Below the pieces are notes generated by a model, which was not told the DNA's origin, did no database searches, and saw nothing but the letters and a program-made list of their open reading frames with translations. From contig PNMM01000001.1 of the NCBI GenBank assembly GCA_013823625.1, forward strand, positions 434,001 to 498,000: a stretch of DNA of 64,000 nt, written 5' to 3'. This document shows positions 8,757 to 16,227 of the stretch, one piece after another (within the stretch, counting starts at the first letter, position 1; every line of letters begins with the position of its first letter). This stretch comes from Microbacterium sp. GTDB lineage: Bacteria; Actinomycetota; Actinomycetes; Actinomycetales; Microbacteriaceae. The translations under genes and the position numbers were made by a program.

Positions 8757-9470
8757 GTGATGGCGCCAGACGTACCCGCGTTGGCCACGCGCAGCGCCAC
8801 GCCACTCAACCGAGCGGCGGTCGTGAGCGCAGCGGTCGCGCTCGCCGACCGCGAAGGGCTCGCCGCCGTGAGCATGCGGCACCTCGCGGGTGAACTCGGG
8901 GTCGTGCCGATGGCGCTCTACAAGCACGTCGCTGACAAAGACGACCTCGTTGCAGCGATGGTCGACCTCGTGGTCGCCGGGTATGCGGCACCTCCACCGG
9001 GGCTCGAGTGGCGCGAGGGGGTGCGCCAGCGGGTACTGGGGGCGAGGGATGCTCTGCTCGAGCATCCGTGGCTGCGGCAGGCAATCGAGGCGGCGACGCA
9101 GCGCACCCCGTCGGTACTTGGGCACATGGACGCCGTCGCAGGAGAGTTTGCCGCTGGCGGCCTGTCGTACGATCTCGTGCACCATTCGATGCATGCCCTC
9201 GGGCACCGCATCTGGGGGTTCAGCCCCGAAGCGTTTTCGAGCCCCCCGGCTTCCGGCGCCCCGCCAGCGCCCGCACCGCCGGCCGAGGAGCAGGCGGCGA
9301 TGATGGCAGCGATGGCACAACGGTTTCCGCACATCTCGGCGATCGCCGTCGACACGGCAACCCGGCACCCGCTCGGTGCGTGTGATGAGCAGTTCGAGTT
9401 TGAGTTCACCCTCGACTTACTGCTCGAGGCATTTGCTCGACTGCACTCAGCCGGGTGGTCGTCGCGCTGA
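8757..9470 (+). CDS. TetR-family transcriptional regulator
   Basis: A 237-residue regulator. Residues about 20-65 form the TetR helix-turn-helix (VVSAAVALADREGLAAVSMRHLAGELGVVPMALYKHVADKDDL); the LYKHVADK recognition-helix region is of the TetR_C type regulators. The rest is a helical ligand-binding domain with a Pro/Ala-rich loop and a His pair (YDLVHHSMHALGH). Starts at GTG 8757 or the adjoining ATG 8760 are both possible; AAGG at 8747-8750 serves either. A seven-codon ORF overlaps the start by TGATG. It is divergent from the DUF4386 gene and most likely represses both itself and that gene through the two palindromes. The ligand is unknown. Confidence 0.88.
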   Translation: MMAPDVPALATRSATPLNRAAVVSAAVALADREGLAAVSMRHLAGELGVVPMALYKHVADKDDLVAAMVDLVVAGYAAPPPGLEWREGVRQRVLGARDALLEHPWLRQAIEAATQRTPSVLGHMDAVAGEFAAGGLSYDLVHHSMHALGHRIWGFSPEAFSSPPASGAPPAPAPPAEEQAAMMAAMAQRFPHISAIAVDTATRHPLGACDEQFEFEFTLDLLLEAFARLHSAGWSSR

Positions 9471-9577
9471 TTGGTCAGCACGGTGGGCTCCTCCCCAGGC
9501 GCACCACCGCCCGCCTGAATCCCCGCTTTGCTTCTGTCGCCACCGAGCGCCCGATGGGATGCCCGCATCATGTGCGC

Positions 9578-9614
9578 GGGCGCCGGCGTTCTCCGGCACG
9601 AACCGCCGGCGCCC
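9578..9614. promoter_or_regulatory. Strong inverted repeat upstream of the SSB gene
   Basis: GGGCGCCGGCG (9578-9588) and CGCCGGCGCCC (9604-9614) are perfect 11-bp arms, extended by TTC/GAA after a one-base bulge, around a loop TCCGGCAC. It lies 108 bases after the TetR stop and 53 before the SSB start. No T-run follows, so it could be a weak terminator for the TetR gene, or a leader hairpin or protein site for the SSB gene. Confidence 0.5.
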
Positions 9615-9667
9615 ACCCGGCGTCACACTCTTGCGCCGGCAGGTTTCTCGACATTCAGGAGCACGCC

Positions 9668-10183
9668 ATGACCGACATCATCACCCTCACCGGCCTCGTG
9701 GCCACCAACCCGCGACACATCGTGACGAGCGAGGGTCTCTCGATCACGTCGTTTCGACTCGCCTCGAATCAGCGTCGCTTCGATCGCACGCAAAACGCGT
9801 GGGTCGACGGCGACACCAACTGGTACACGATTACCGCGTTTCGTCAGCTGGGCACCCACGTGGCGACCTCGGTCGAGAAGGGGCAACGCGTCATCGTCAC
9901 CGGGCGGGTGCGCATTCGCGACTGGGAGAGCGGCGAGAAATCGGGTACCACGATTGAAGTCGATGCCGAGTCGATCGGGCACGACCTCGCGTGGGGGCGC
10001 GCGACGTTCACGCGCAGTGTCATCGCGTCGAAGTCTGAGGGCGCCGACGAGTCAGGGGCGACTACTGACACAACGCCCGACGCCTTCGCGGCGCCCGAGC
10101 CCCGAGACGACTCGGGGGCTCTCAGCGGCGAGAGCGACGACCGCCAGCTGATGGCGAGTGGGGCCTCCGGCACACCGTTCTGA
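9668..10183 (+). CDS. ssb: Single-stranded DNA-binding protein paralogue
   Basis: A 171-residue protein whose first 110 residues are an SSB-type OB fold: ITLTGLVATNPRHIV, ITSFRLASNQRRFDR, WYTITAFRQLGTHVATSVEKGQRVIVTGRVRIRDWE. The tail is Ser/Asp/Glu-rich but ends GASGTPF, without the DDxIPF acidic tip that binds partner proteins in housekeeping SSB. It is therefore probably a secondary SSB, as actinobacteria often have (for example an SsbB used in competence or chromosome segregation). AGGAG lies six bases before the ATG. It is monocistronic, convergent with the response regulator gene, and ends at a strong shared hairpin. Confidence 0.82.
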   Translation: MTDIITLTGLVATNPRHIVTSEGLSITSFRLASNQRRFDRTQNAWVDGDTNWYTITAFRQLGTHVATSVEKGQRVIVTGRVRIRDWESGEKSGTTIEVDAESIGHDLAWGRATFTRSVIASKSEGADESGATTDTTPDAFAAPEPRDDSGALSGESDDRQLMASGASGTPF

Positions 10184-10201
10184 TGCGGCCGGCGACAGGC
10201 C

Positions 10202-10861
10202 CTATCGAACGCGAATCCCCCCGCGTTGCCAGAGAGTGACGGCAGCGACGCGGGGATTCGCGTTTTCTCCCGTGTCGAGCCCGAGGGCCAAGAAGAGTCG
10301 ATTGAGCATTGTTTCGACCGCCCGCACCGAGGTGCCTCTGGCTTCGGCCAGCGCCCGAGTCGACGCGCCTTCAGCCAAGAGGCGCAACACCTCTGCTTGC
10401 GCGGCGGTCACTGACGGCACGTCACCGTCGGCCTGGTGAGAGCGAAAGCGGTCACTGTCTCTTGCTTCTCCGCTGATCGCACGGTGCACGGCATCGGCGA
10501 GGTCGTCGATACGCGCGAGTTGCGACTTCACGAGATAGACCGCGCTCGACGGAATCTTGTCGGGGTTCGACACAGCGAGCTCAGGCGAGCGATGTGAGGT
10601 CAGTACGACGAGGCCGATCCACGGGAACTCGTCCGCGATGGTCCGCAATAGCTCAGCGCCCGTATCTGTCGTGCCGAAGTTCAAGTCGCTAATGACCGCG
10701 TGCGGATCCCCCGTGCGCACGGCATCGAGAGCGTCGGTCACCGTCGTTGCCGTGGTCACCGAGAACCCCTTGGCGGCGAGCCCACCGCTCACGAGTGACA
10801 GCGTGAACGTGTCATCGTCGGCGACAACGACGCGCAACAGTCGAGACTCTTCGTCACTCAT
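10202..10861 (-). CDS. LuxR-type response regulator
   Basis: A 219-residue response regulator. The receiver domain spans residues 8-130 with the acidic pair ADDD, phospho-acceptor Asp59 (VISDLNFG), Thr switch residue in VVLTSH and Lys in YLVKSQ. Residues about 150-210 hold a LuxR-type helix-turn-helix (VTAAQAEVLRLLAEGASTRALAEARGTSVRAVETMLNRLFLALGL). Its ATG overlaps the stop of the histidine kinase gene by eight bases, so the two are translationally coupled and almost certainly a cognate pair. The hybrid kinase also has its own receiver. The last codons form an inverted repeat with codons further upstream, an intragenic terminator. Confidence 0.88.
   Translation of the reverse strand: MSDEESRLLRVVVADDDTFTLSLVSGGLAAKGFSVTTATTVTDALDAVRTGDPHAVISDLNFGTTDTGAELLRTIADEFPWIGLVVLTSHRSPELAVSNPDKIPSSAVYLVKSQLARIDDLADAVHRAISGEARDSDRFRSHQADGDVPSVTAAQAEVLRLLAEGASTRALAEARGTSVRAVETMLNRLFLALGLDTGENANPRVAAVTLWQRGGIRVR
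10208..10264. terminator. Bidirectional intrinsic terminator inside the regulator's last codons
   Basis: AACGCGAATCCCC (10208-10220) and GGGGATTCGCGTT (10252-10264) are a perfect 13-bp inverted repeat, extended inward by GCGTTGC/GCGACGC after a CC bulge. On the plus strand it is followed by TTTTCTCC, so it can end the SSB transcript; on the minus strand it lies within the last codons of the response regulator gene. Confidence 0.75.
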
Positions 10862-13541
10862 CGTCTACCCCTTCGGCCGATCGATGTTCACGAAGGGTAT
10901 CGCGAATACTTGTCAAGAGTTGGCTCGTCGTGAAGGGCTTGGCGATGAATCGCGAAATGCCGAGGCCGATCGCTGCGGTCTCGGGCCCACCGGCGGTGAA
11001 CCCGCTGGCGGCGATGATCGGGATGCGCGGGTGGTGCTCTTCGAGATAGGCGCTCGTAGCGGCCCCATCCATGATCGGCATCATCATGTCGGTGATGACG
11101 AGGTCAACCACGTGGTCGCCGCTCTCGATCAGATCAATCGCTTCGCGACCGTTGCTCGCTGAGAGCGTGCGATACCCGTGTGATTCGAGCGTGACCGCAG
11201 CCACACGGCGAATGGTGTCATCGTCATCGACGATGAGGATGAGTTCTGAGTCGCCGCGGGGCACCGAGTTCCGTGATTCGGCGAGAGGAGCCTGGTCTCG
11301 CACGACGTGCTCGCCAACGGGCAGCCCGACGAGAAAGCGCGCACCGTGGCCAGGCTCGCTGTAGACCTGCATGAAGCCACCATGGCTGCGGATGATCGCG
11401 AGCGACGTCGCCAGCCCGAGGCCGGTGCCTTTGCCCGGTGGTTTGGTCGTGAAGAACGGCTCGAAGATCTTCTCTTGAACCTGAGAGCTCATGCCGTGCC
11501 CCGAGTCTTCAACGCCGATGACGATGTACCTACCCGGTGCGGCGGAATGGCTGACAGAGAGGTAGCCCTCGTCGATGTCGAGTTCGTTTGCGGTGACCGT
11601 CAGGCGCCCGCTGCCCTCCATTGCGTCACGGGCATTGATGGCCAGGTTCACCAATACCTGCTGCAGTTGAGTGGGATCTCCGATGGTCGCTGACAGGTGC
11701 GGGGCTCGATTGACGGTGAGCTGGATGCCCTCCGGAAGCATGTCGCGGGTGATGGCCACGAACTCATCGACGAGACGGTTGACATCAACATCGATGCGTC
11801 GACCGTCGACGCCGCGCACAAATGAGAGCACTTGGCGCACCATGTCTGCCCCGCGCTTCACGGCGGTTTCGGTCGAGGCGAGCATGTCGCGACGGTGCGC
11901 ATCGTCTTCGTCGAGGGCCAGTAACTGTACCGACATCAGGATCGGGGTGAGCACGTTGTTGAGGTCGTGGGCGATGCCTCCCGCGAGGGTGCCGAGCGCT
12001 TCCATGCGTTCAGCCCGCAGTCGAGCATCCTGTTCACGGCGCCACTCGGTGATATCGCTATTGACAGCGAGAATCAGGGTCTGTTCACCGTCGGGGTTCG
12101 GAATCAACTGCCACCGACAGTCGACGACGAGAGGGCGGCCGTCGCGTGCCACTTGATTGATTTCGTCGGAGAAGTATCCGTCTCGCAAGGTGATCGCCGA
12201 GGCGTGATCGAGTTGCGTTGTGTCGTTGTAGATCAGCTCGCTGACGCGGCGCCCCATCGCCTCGTCACGTGACCATCCGTACAGATCTTCGGCCGCTTTG
12301 TTCCAGAAGTGCACGCGGTAGTCGAGGTCGCGCACAATGATGGCGTCTCGAGCGGCGTCGAGAAGTGCCGCTTGTTGTTCGACTTTGGCTTGCGCGTGGC
12401 GCGCAATGGCCCGGGCGCGTTCGTCGTCGGTGACATCGCGCAGGTAGATCGCAAGGCCGTCGTTAGTCGCAAACGCGGTGCACTCGATCCATTGGCCTGG
12501 CGCGAACATGACTCCGCGATACGCACCGCGCTGTTTCGTCGCCAGTGCGCTGGCGAAGCACTCTCGAAAGCCCTCTCCATCGTCACCCGCGAAGAGGTCG
12601 TCGAGTGTCAGAGTTACCACGTCACTTTCGGCTCTGTGCGCCAGGTCAATGGCGTGCTGGTTGGCGAAGATGATCGAGCCGTCGGTCGCGGTGAAGATAA
12701 TGCCGTCGGCGATCGAGTTGAGGGTCAGGCTGAGTCGTGCCTCGAGAGCCCTCTCTCGTTCACGGGCCGCTGCCATGTCAGAGACATCCCAAATAGCACC
12801 GTAGGCGCGCATGACGCGGCCGTCAGAATCGCGCTCAGCTTCACCGATGGTTCGAACAGTGAGGCGCTCGCCGGTCGTCGAGAACATGGTCTTCTCGACC
12901 TCGAACGGGGCGCCCTCGGTGAGGCACTGATGCACGAGCGATTCCATGACCGCGCGGTCGTGATCGGCCATCCGCGCCCAGGCGAGCTCAGTGATGTCAG
13001 TGAGAGTCGGGTCGATGTCGAGAATCACCCGAGCACCGAGCGACATCGTGACGGCTTCTGTCTCGGCATCAACTGACCACCCCCCGAAGCGCGCAAGCCG
13101 GCCCGCCAGCCGCACAAGGTCGTCGCTCTGCCGCGCTTCGACATCGTGACGCTCGATTGCGGTCATGTTGATCGAGGTGCCATACACCCCCACGACCTCA
13201 TCGCCGATGCGCAGCGGCAGCAGTGTGACCTCGGCGACAAACGGTTCGCCGCTCGGGGTCGTGCCGGTGCCGCGGTACCGCGCTGCTTCGCCCGAGAGGC
13301 TTCTCGCAATGGCAGCCCGAATCTGTTCGGGATCGGTCGAGCGAGATGAGGCGCCAAAGGGTCGGCCGATGATCTCATGCTCAGCGTGACCGAGCGAGCT
13401 GCACAAGTGGGCGTTCGCCATCTGCAGAGTTCCCTCAGCGTCGATGACGAATGCGGCATCAGGGCTGTCACGCGTCGCAATGCGCAGGGCATGCACGAGC
13501 GTTCGGAGCTCGAGCGGCGCTTCTGACGCTGATGTCGTCAC
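10854..13541 (-). CDS. Hybrid sensor histidine kinase with four PAS-like domains
   Basis: An 895-residue soluble kinase with no membrane segment. In order: PAS-like domains at about 18-130, 145-257, 265-378 and 390-500 (the last with [15 protein letters not shown]), a HisKA domain with His525 in [13 protein letters not shown], an HATPase domain with N-box Asn636, DSGHGMS and GTGLGLATS, and a C-terminal receiver with phospho-acceptor Asp818 (VITDMMMP). It should sense a cytoplasmic signal, autophosphorylate and pass phosphate to its own receiver or to the LuxR-type regulator with which it overlaps. Its GTG start overlaps the stop of the upstream receiver gene (GTGA). The four PAS domains suggest redox, light or small-ligand input, but no cofactor residue can be assigned. 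Confidence 0.9.
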   Translation of the reverse strand: MTTSASEAPLELRTLVHALRIATRDSPDAAFVIDAEGTLQMANAHLCSSLGHAEHEIIGRPFGASSRSTDPEQIRAAIARSLSGEAARYRGTGTTPSGEPFVAEVTLLPLRIGDEVVGVYGTSINMTAIERHDVEARQSDDLVRLAGRLARFGGWSVDAETEAVTMSLGARVILDIDPTLTDITELAWARMADHDRAVMESLVHQCLTEGAPFEVEKTMFSTTGERLTVRTIGEAERDSDGRVMRAYGAIWDVSDMAAARERERALEARLSLTLNSIADGIIFTATDGSIIFANQHAIDLAHRAESDVVTLTLDDLFAGDDGEGFRECFASALATKQRGAYRGVMFAPGQWIECTAFATNDGLAIYLRDVTDDERARAIARHAQAKVEQQAALLDAARDAIIVRDLDYRVHFWNKAAEDLYGWSRDEAMGRRVSELIYNDTTQLDHASAITLRDGYFSDEINQVARDGRPLVVDCRWQLIPNPDGEQTLILAVNSDITEWRREQDARLRAERMEALGTLAGGIAHDLNNVLTPILMSVQLLALDEDDAHRRDMLASTETAVKRGADMVRQVLSFVRGVDGRRIDVDVNRLVDEFVAITRDMLPEGIQLTVNRAPHLSATIGDPTQLQQVLVNLAINARDAMEGSGRLTVTANELDIDEGYLSVSHSAAPGRYIVIGVEDSGHGMSSQVQEKIFEPFFTTKPPGKGTGLGLATSLAIIRSHGGFMQVYSEPGHGARFLVGLPVGEHVVRDQAPLAESRNSVPRGDSELILIVDDDDTIRRVAAVTLESHGYRTLSASNGREAIDLIESGDHVVDLVITDMMMPIMDGAATSAYLEEHHPRIPIIAASGFTAGGPETAAIGLGISRFIAKPFTTSQLLTSIRDTLREHRSAEGVDDE

Positions 13542-13936
13542 GATGACCCCGACACTACTCCGGCCTGCGTCGCGAGCAAGCGGCCCACGTGGGCGACCAG
13601 ATCATCAAGCTCAATGGGTTTACGAGCGAAAGCGCAGAGCGGCCCGAGCACATCGGCGGGTGGCTGCGACTCACCACTCAAGACCAGCACCGCAACGCTC
13701 GGGTCGAGTTCGCGAAGAGCGGCGAGGGTGCTGTGAACCGAACCCCCCGGCATGTTGACATCGAGTACGACGAGTCTCGGGTGATCATCGCGAGCGATCG
13801 CGACCGTCTCGGTGGCGTCGACCGCTTCTCGCACCTCGTAACCGAGGCGAGTGAGCGCCATACGCAGAACTCCGCGCACGAGGGCATCGTCATCCGCGAC
13901 GAGCATCGTCGTGCGCACAGCCTCTGGCGCGCTCAT
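13538..13936 (-). CDS. Single-domain response regulator (receiver only)
   Basis: A 132-residue stand-alone receiver: acidic ADDD near residue 15, phospho-acceptor Asp59 in VVLDVNMPGG, Ser in VLVLSGES and Lys in FARKPIEL. There is no output domain, so it probably acts as a phosphate shuttle or by protein contact, most likely with the hybrid kinase whose GTG start overlaps its stop. The ATG is supported by a -10 box TACACT six bases upstream, so this gene starts a leaderless operon of receiver, kinase and LuxR regulator. Confidence 0.85.
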   Translation of the reverse strand: MSAPEAVRTTMLVADDDALVRGVLRMALTRLGYEVREAVDATETVAIARDDHPRLVVLDVNMPGGSVHSTLAALRELDPSVAVLVLSGESQPPADVLGPLCAFARKPIELDDLVAHVGRLLATQAGVVSGSS

Positions 13937-13942
13937 GCCTGA

Positions 13943-13948
13943 AGTGTA
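13943..13948 (-). promoter_or_regulatory. -10 box of the leaderless receiver-kinase-regulator operon
   Basis: TACACT on the minus strand, six bases before the ATG at 13936. It lies in the 52-base gap between the receiver gene and the upstream membrane protein gene. Confidence 0.45.
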
Positions 13949-13988
13949 CGGCGAACGAGAGGTCGCGAGAGGGTCAACCCGCGCCGAC

Positions 13989-15377
13989 TCATGGTGAGGC
14001 GGGTTGGGGCGCTGCGACGTCTTCGCCGGCGATGCGGTCAAGGTCACGGGAGATCGACCGCACATGGTCGAGAACCGCGGTTGCGAGTTCTCGGGCCTGA
14101 GTGTCGGTCGAGTCGCCGTTCGAATGAAAGTTGAGGGCCATGATGCAGGCGGCGATCCGCCCTTGCACGGGGCCGTGCATGAGGTCAGACAGTCGTTGAC
14201 GCTCACGAGCGACAAACTGCTCGTTGAAGGCCCGCTGGGCAGCGAGCTCGGCGCGCAGCACCGCAAGGCGAGCATCGGCCTCGGTGTTCGCATCGGCCAT
14301 GACGATCGCGGAGTAGTACATCGCGCTCGCGGTCGTGAGGCTGATGGCGAGCAACGGAACCACGAGCATCCCGTGCCACGTGATCGGGTCGATTCCGCTG
14401 TTGAGCATGAGGTAGCTACTGACGCCAATGCTCAGCGCAAGGGCGATGCCGTTGATACGTTGGCCCTGCGTGGCGAGCAAAGAGGGTCGCACTGCTGCGA
14501 CGACGGTCGGCACAAGGCCGAGCACCAGACCTGCCGCTGCGGTCGACACCATCAACTCGAGTGCAGCAAGGGGCCCAAAGATTCGCCACACGTCGAAGAG
14601 AACGAGCACGACCGTTGATCCGGTCACGAGAGCGGCCGAAAGCCAGGGGAGGCGTGGCGGCACGTCGAGCGCTCGGCTCAGGCCGGCGCGGGTCATTGCA
14701 ACCGGGGCAACCGGATCGTCGGCAGACTCCAGCAGGTCGGCCGTGTGGTCGTGAAGTCGTGACAGTCGCAAGCTCAGCTCAGCCACCGAGGCGCGGTCGA
14801 GCGACTCGCGACTGGCCTCGAGACTGCACTGTAGGTCGCTCAGCGCGGGGGCAAGAGACTCTGCGACCGCATTGCGCAACTGCTGTTGAATAAACGCACG
14901 CGACACCTCCGTGTGCGGATGCTCATTCTCCAACTCAAACTCGGTGACGTCGAGGGCACCCAGCACGGCCCGTCGGTGTTCGAACTGGGCGACGGCGTAC
15001 ACCATTGCTGGCAGCCATACGATGCTCACGAGAAGCCAGATGGCGATGCGCGACGCGAACGCAGGATCGACGCCCGCAATGCGTTCGGCAATCACGCCCG
15101 CGACAAAGCCCCGGGCGACGGCGGCTAGTGCCCACACGGTAAACACCGTGGAAAGGGGCATGAGCGTGTTTCGTCGGCGAGCGATCGCTCCGCCGAGCAG
15201 GATGATGCTGCCGGCTACCAGGTGTTGCGCGGCCGCTGACACGAGCGGCCACCACCACTCGGGGTACGGAGTCGTCGACTCTTGCAGAAGCACGAGCAGT
15301 GTCGTGGGCGGCAGCAGCCCAACAAGAAACAACCAGTGAGCCGCCCAGGGGCCACCGAGAGCTTCACGAAGGGTCAT
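13989..15377 (-). CDS. Membrane protein with kinase-like phosphoacceptor helix but no ATPase domain
   Basis: A 462-residue protein with four predicted helices in residues 10-130, a long cytoplasmic coiled segment (about 150-225, LSRLHDHTADLLESADDP), four more helices in about 240-355, and a C-terminal helix ERQRLSDLMHGPVQGRIAAC. That last motif matches the HisKA_3-type dimerisation/phosphoacceptor helix (ExxRLxxxLHDxVxQ-like) with His401. The protein ends 61 residues later, with no N, G1 or G2 boxes, so it cannot itself bind ATP in the usual way. It lies just upstream of the receiver and hybrid kinase genes, which suggests a phosphotransfer or scaffold role. It may instead be a decayed kinase. 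Confidence 0.7.
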   Translation of the reverse strand: MTLREALGGPWAAHWLFLVGLLPPTTLLVLLQESTTPYPEWWWPLVSAAAQHLVAGSIILLGGAIARRRNTLMPLSTVFTVWALAAVARGFVAGVIAERIAGVDPAFASRIAIWLLVSIVWLPAMVYAVAQFEHRRAVLGALDVTEFELENEHPHTEVSRAFIQQQLRNAVAESLAPALSDLQCSLEASRESLDRASVAELSLRLSRLHDHTADLLESADDPVAPVAMTRAGLSRALDVPPRLPWLSAALVTGSTVVLVLFDVWRIFGPLAALELMVSTAAAGLVLGLVPTVVAAVRPSLLATQGQRINGIALALSIGVSSYLMLNSGIDPITWHGMLVVPLLAISLTTASAMYYSAIVMADANTEADARLAVLRAELAAQRAFNEQFVARERQRLSDLMHGPVQGRIAACIMALNFHSNGDSTDTQARELATAVLDHVRSISRDLDRIAGEDVAAPQPASP

Positions 15378-15740
15378 GGGCGGCTCTGCCTCTGCTCTCG
15401 TCTAGGCCACGTCGGGCCAACCACTCAGGATTCGCTCACCCTGCCACACAAAGACGAGCGGCCGCTCTTGGTCTCACCCGAAGAGACCAAGAACGACCGC
15501 TCACGTCAGCGACTCAGATTCGACCCGAACGAATCTGACGCGCTGACCACGTGCGAGCTCTCGGTGATCCCCCGACCACCGCTCGCCAAGTGTTCCTAGT
15601 GAATGATGCTTCGGGCATCCGACCCTCGCAAGTTACGCGAGCGGCTGGTGTTCGCTATTCGAATGGCTCAGCAGAGAGCAGAGTGAGCGCCCTAGAATCG
15701 GCCGGTGGTCGCACGATGCGATCGGGATGCGGAGCCGGTG
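15378..15740. other. Longest gene-free interval of the window
   Basis: These 363 bases lie between the divergent starts of the membrane protein and a lipoprotein. No plausible coding frame is seen. The middle (15456-15641) is filled by five consecutive hairpins, annotated separately. The right edge holds the lipoprotein promoter (TAGAAT at 15693-15698). Confidence 0.7.
15456..15641 (+). ncRNA. Candidate structured non-coding RNA with five hairpins
   Basis: Hairpin 1: GAGCGG 15456-15461 with CCGCTC 15497-15502, a 4x4 internal loop, then TCTTGGTCTC with GAGACCAAGA around loop ACCCGAA (15476-15482). Hairpin 2: GTCAGCG 15505-15511 with CGCTGAC 15541-15547, a 3x3 internal loop, then CAGATTCG with CGAATCTG around the same loop ACCCGAA (15523-15529). 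Hairpin 3: GCGAGC with GCTCGC (15553-15586) and GGTG with CACC around ATCCCCCGAC. Hairpin 4: GATGC-TTCGG-GCATC (15605-15619). Hairpin 5: CTCGC-AAGTTAC-GCGAG (15625-15641). The plus strand is preferred only because it puts C-rich segments in the loops, as in the actinobacterial 6C-type RNAs; the strand is not proven and no clear promoter was found. Tandem terminators are the main alternative. Confidence 0.4.
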
Positions 15741-16223
15741 ATGAGCGAGGTGCCTGTGGCGCGACGACGAGTGACCCTCGCCGTGGCGGCCGTAGTGACC
15801 ACGCTGGTGCTCGCGGGCTGCGCCCCGACTGCCGACACGCCGCAGCCAACTCCATCAGCGACGCGCACGCCCACACCCACGCCGACCCCCACAGAGATTC
15901 CGGAGCTCGTCGAGGGCGGCACGGCGGGCCAGAACAGACCCTTCGTCGAGTTGGTGATCGGCGAGCTGCTGGCGAGCAATCCTGAGCCCGCGAGCCTGCA
16001 GATCATCGACACCCTCGTGGCCGGGGGTTTCGATCGCGCGGCGATGCAAGTCACAGAAGACACGACGCGTGTGGGCAATCGCGCCGACTCGATTCTGTTC
16101 TCGATTCTCATTGACGGCGAGTGCCTGCTCGGGCAGGTTGCCGGCGGTGCGGTGGCAACCTCTCTCGGTGACGTTCTCGGCACCGGCCGGTGCCTGGTGG
16201 GGCGCACGCTCTCTCTAGACTGA
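15741..16223 (+). CDS. Small secreted lipoprotein, DUF6993-like
   Basis: A 160-residue lipoprotein: n-region VARRRVT, hydrophobic stretch and lipobox LVLAGC, then a Pro/Thr linker (PTPTPTPTEIPE) and a compact domain with two Cys (DGECLLGQ, TGRCLVG) that may form a disulfide. The layout fits the DUF6993 proteins of Microbacteriaceae, function unknown. The ATG at 15741 has GGAG six bases upstream and gives a normal signal peptide. An in-frame GTG at 15705 lies exactly six bases after a TAGAAT box, so either a leaderless longer form or a 36-base leader is possible. The ettA gene follows after four bases but has its own promoter box. Confidence 0.7.
   Translation: MSEVPVARRRVTLAVAAVVTTLVLAGCAPTADTPQPTPSATRTPTPTPTPTEIPELVEGGTAGQNRPFVELVIGELLASNPEPASLQIIDTLVAGGFDRAAMQVTEDTTRVGNRADSILFSILIDGECLLGQVAGGAVATSLGDVLGTGRCLVGRTLSLD
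16216..16221 (+). promoter_or_regulatory. -10 box of leaderless ettA
   Basis: TAGACT, overlapping the end of the lipoprotein gene, followed by six bases and the ATG at 16228. It gives ettA a transcript of its own that starts at the start codon. Confidence 0.45.
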
Positions 16224-16227
16224 GAGC

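Noticed and set aside
8655-9368. Extension of the DUF4386 gene upstream
   Set aside because: It would run antisense through the TetR gene; the ATG at 8654 has a ribosome site and begins the membrane domain.
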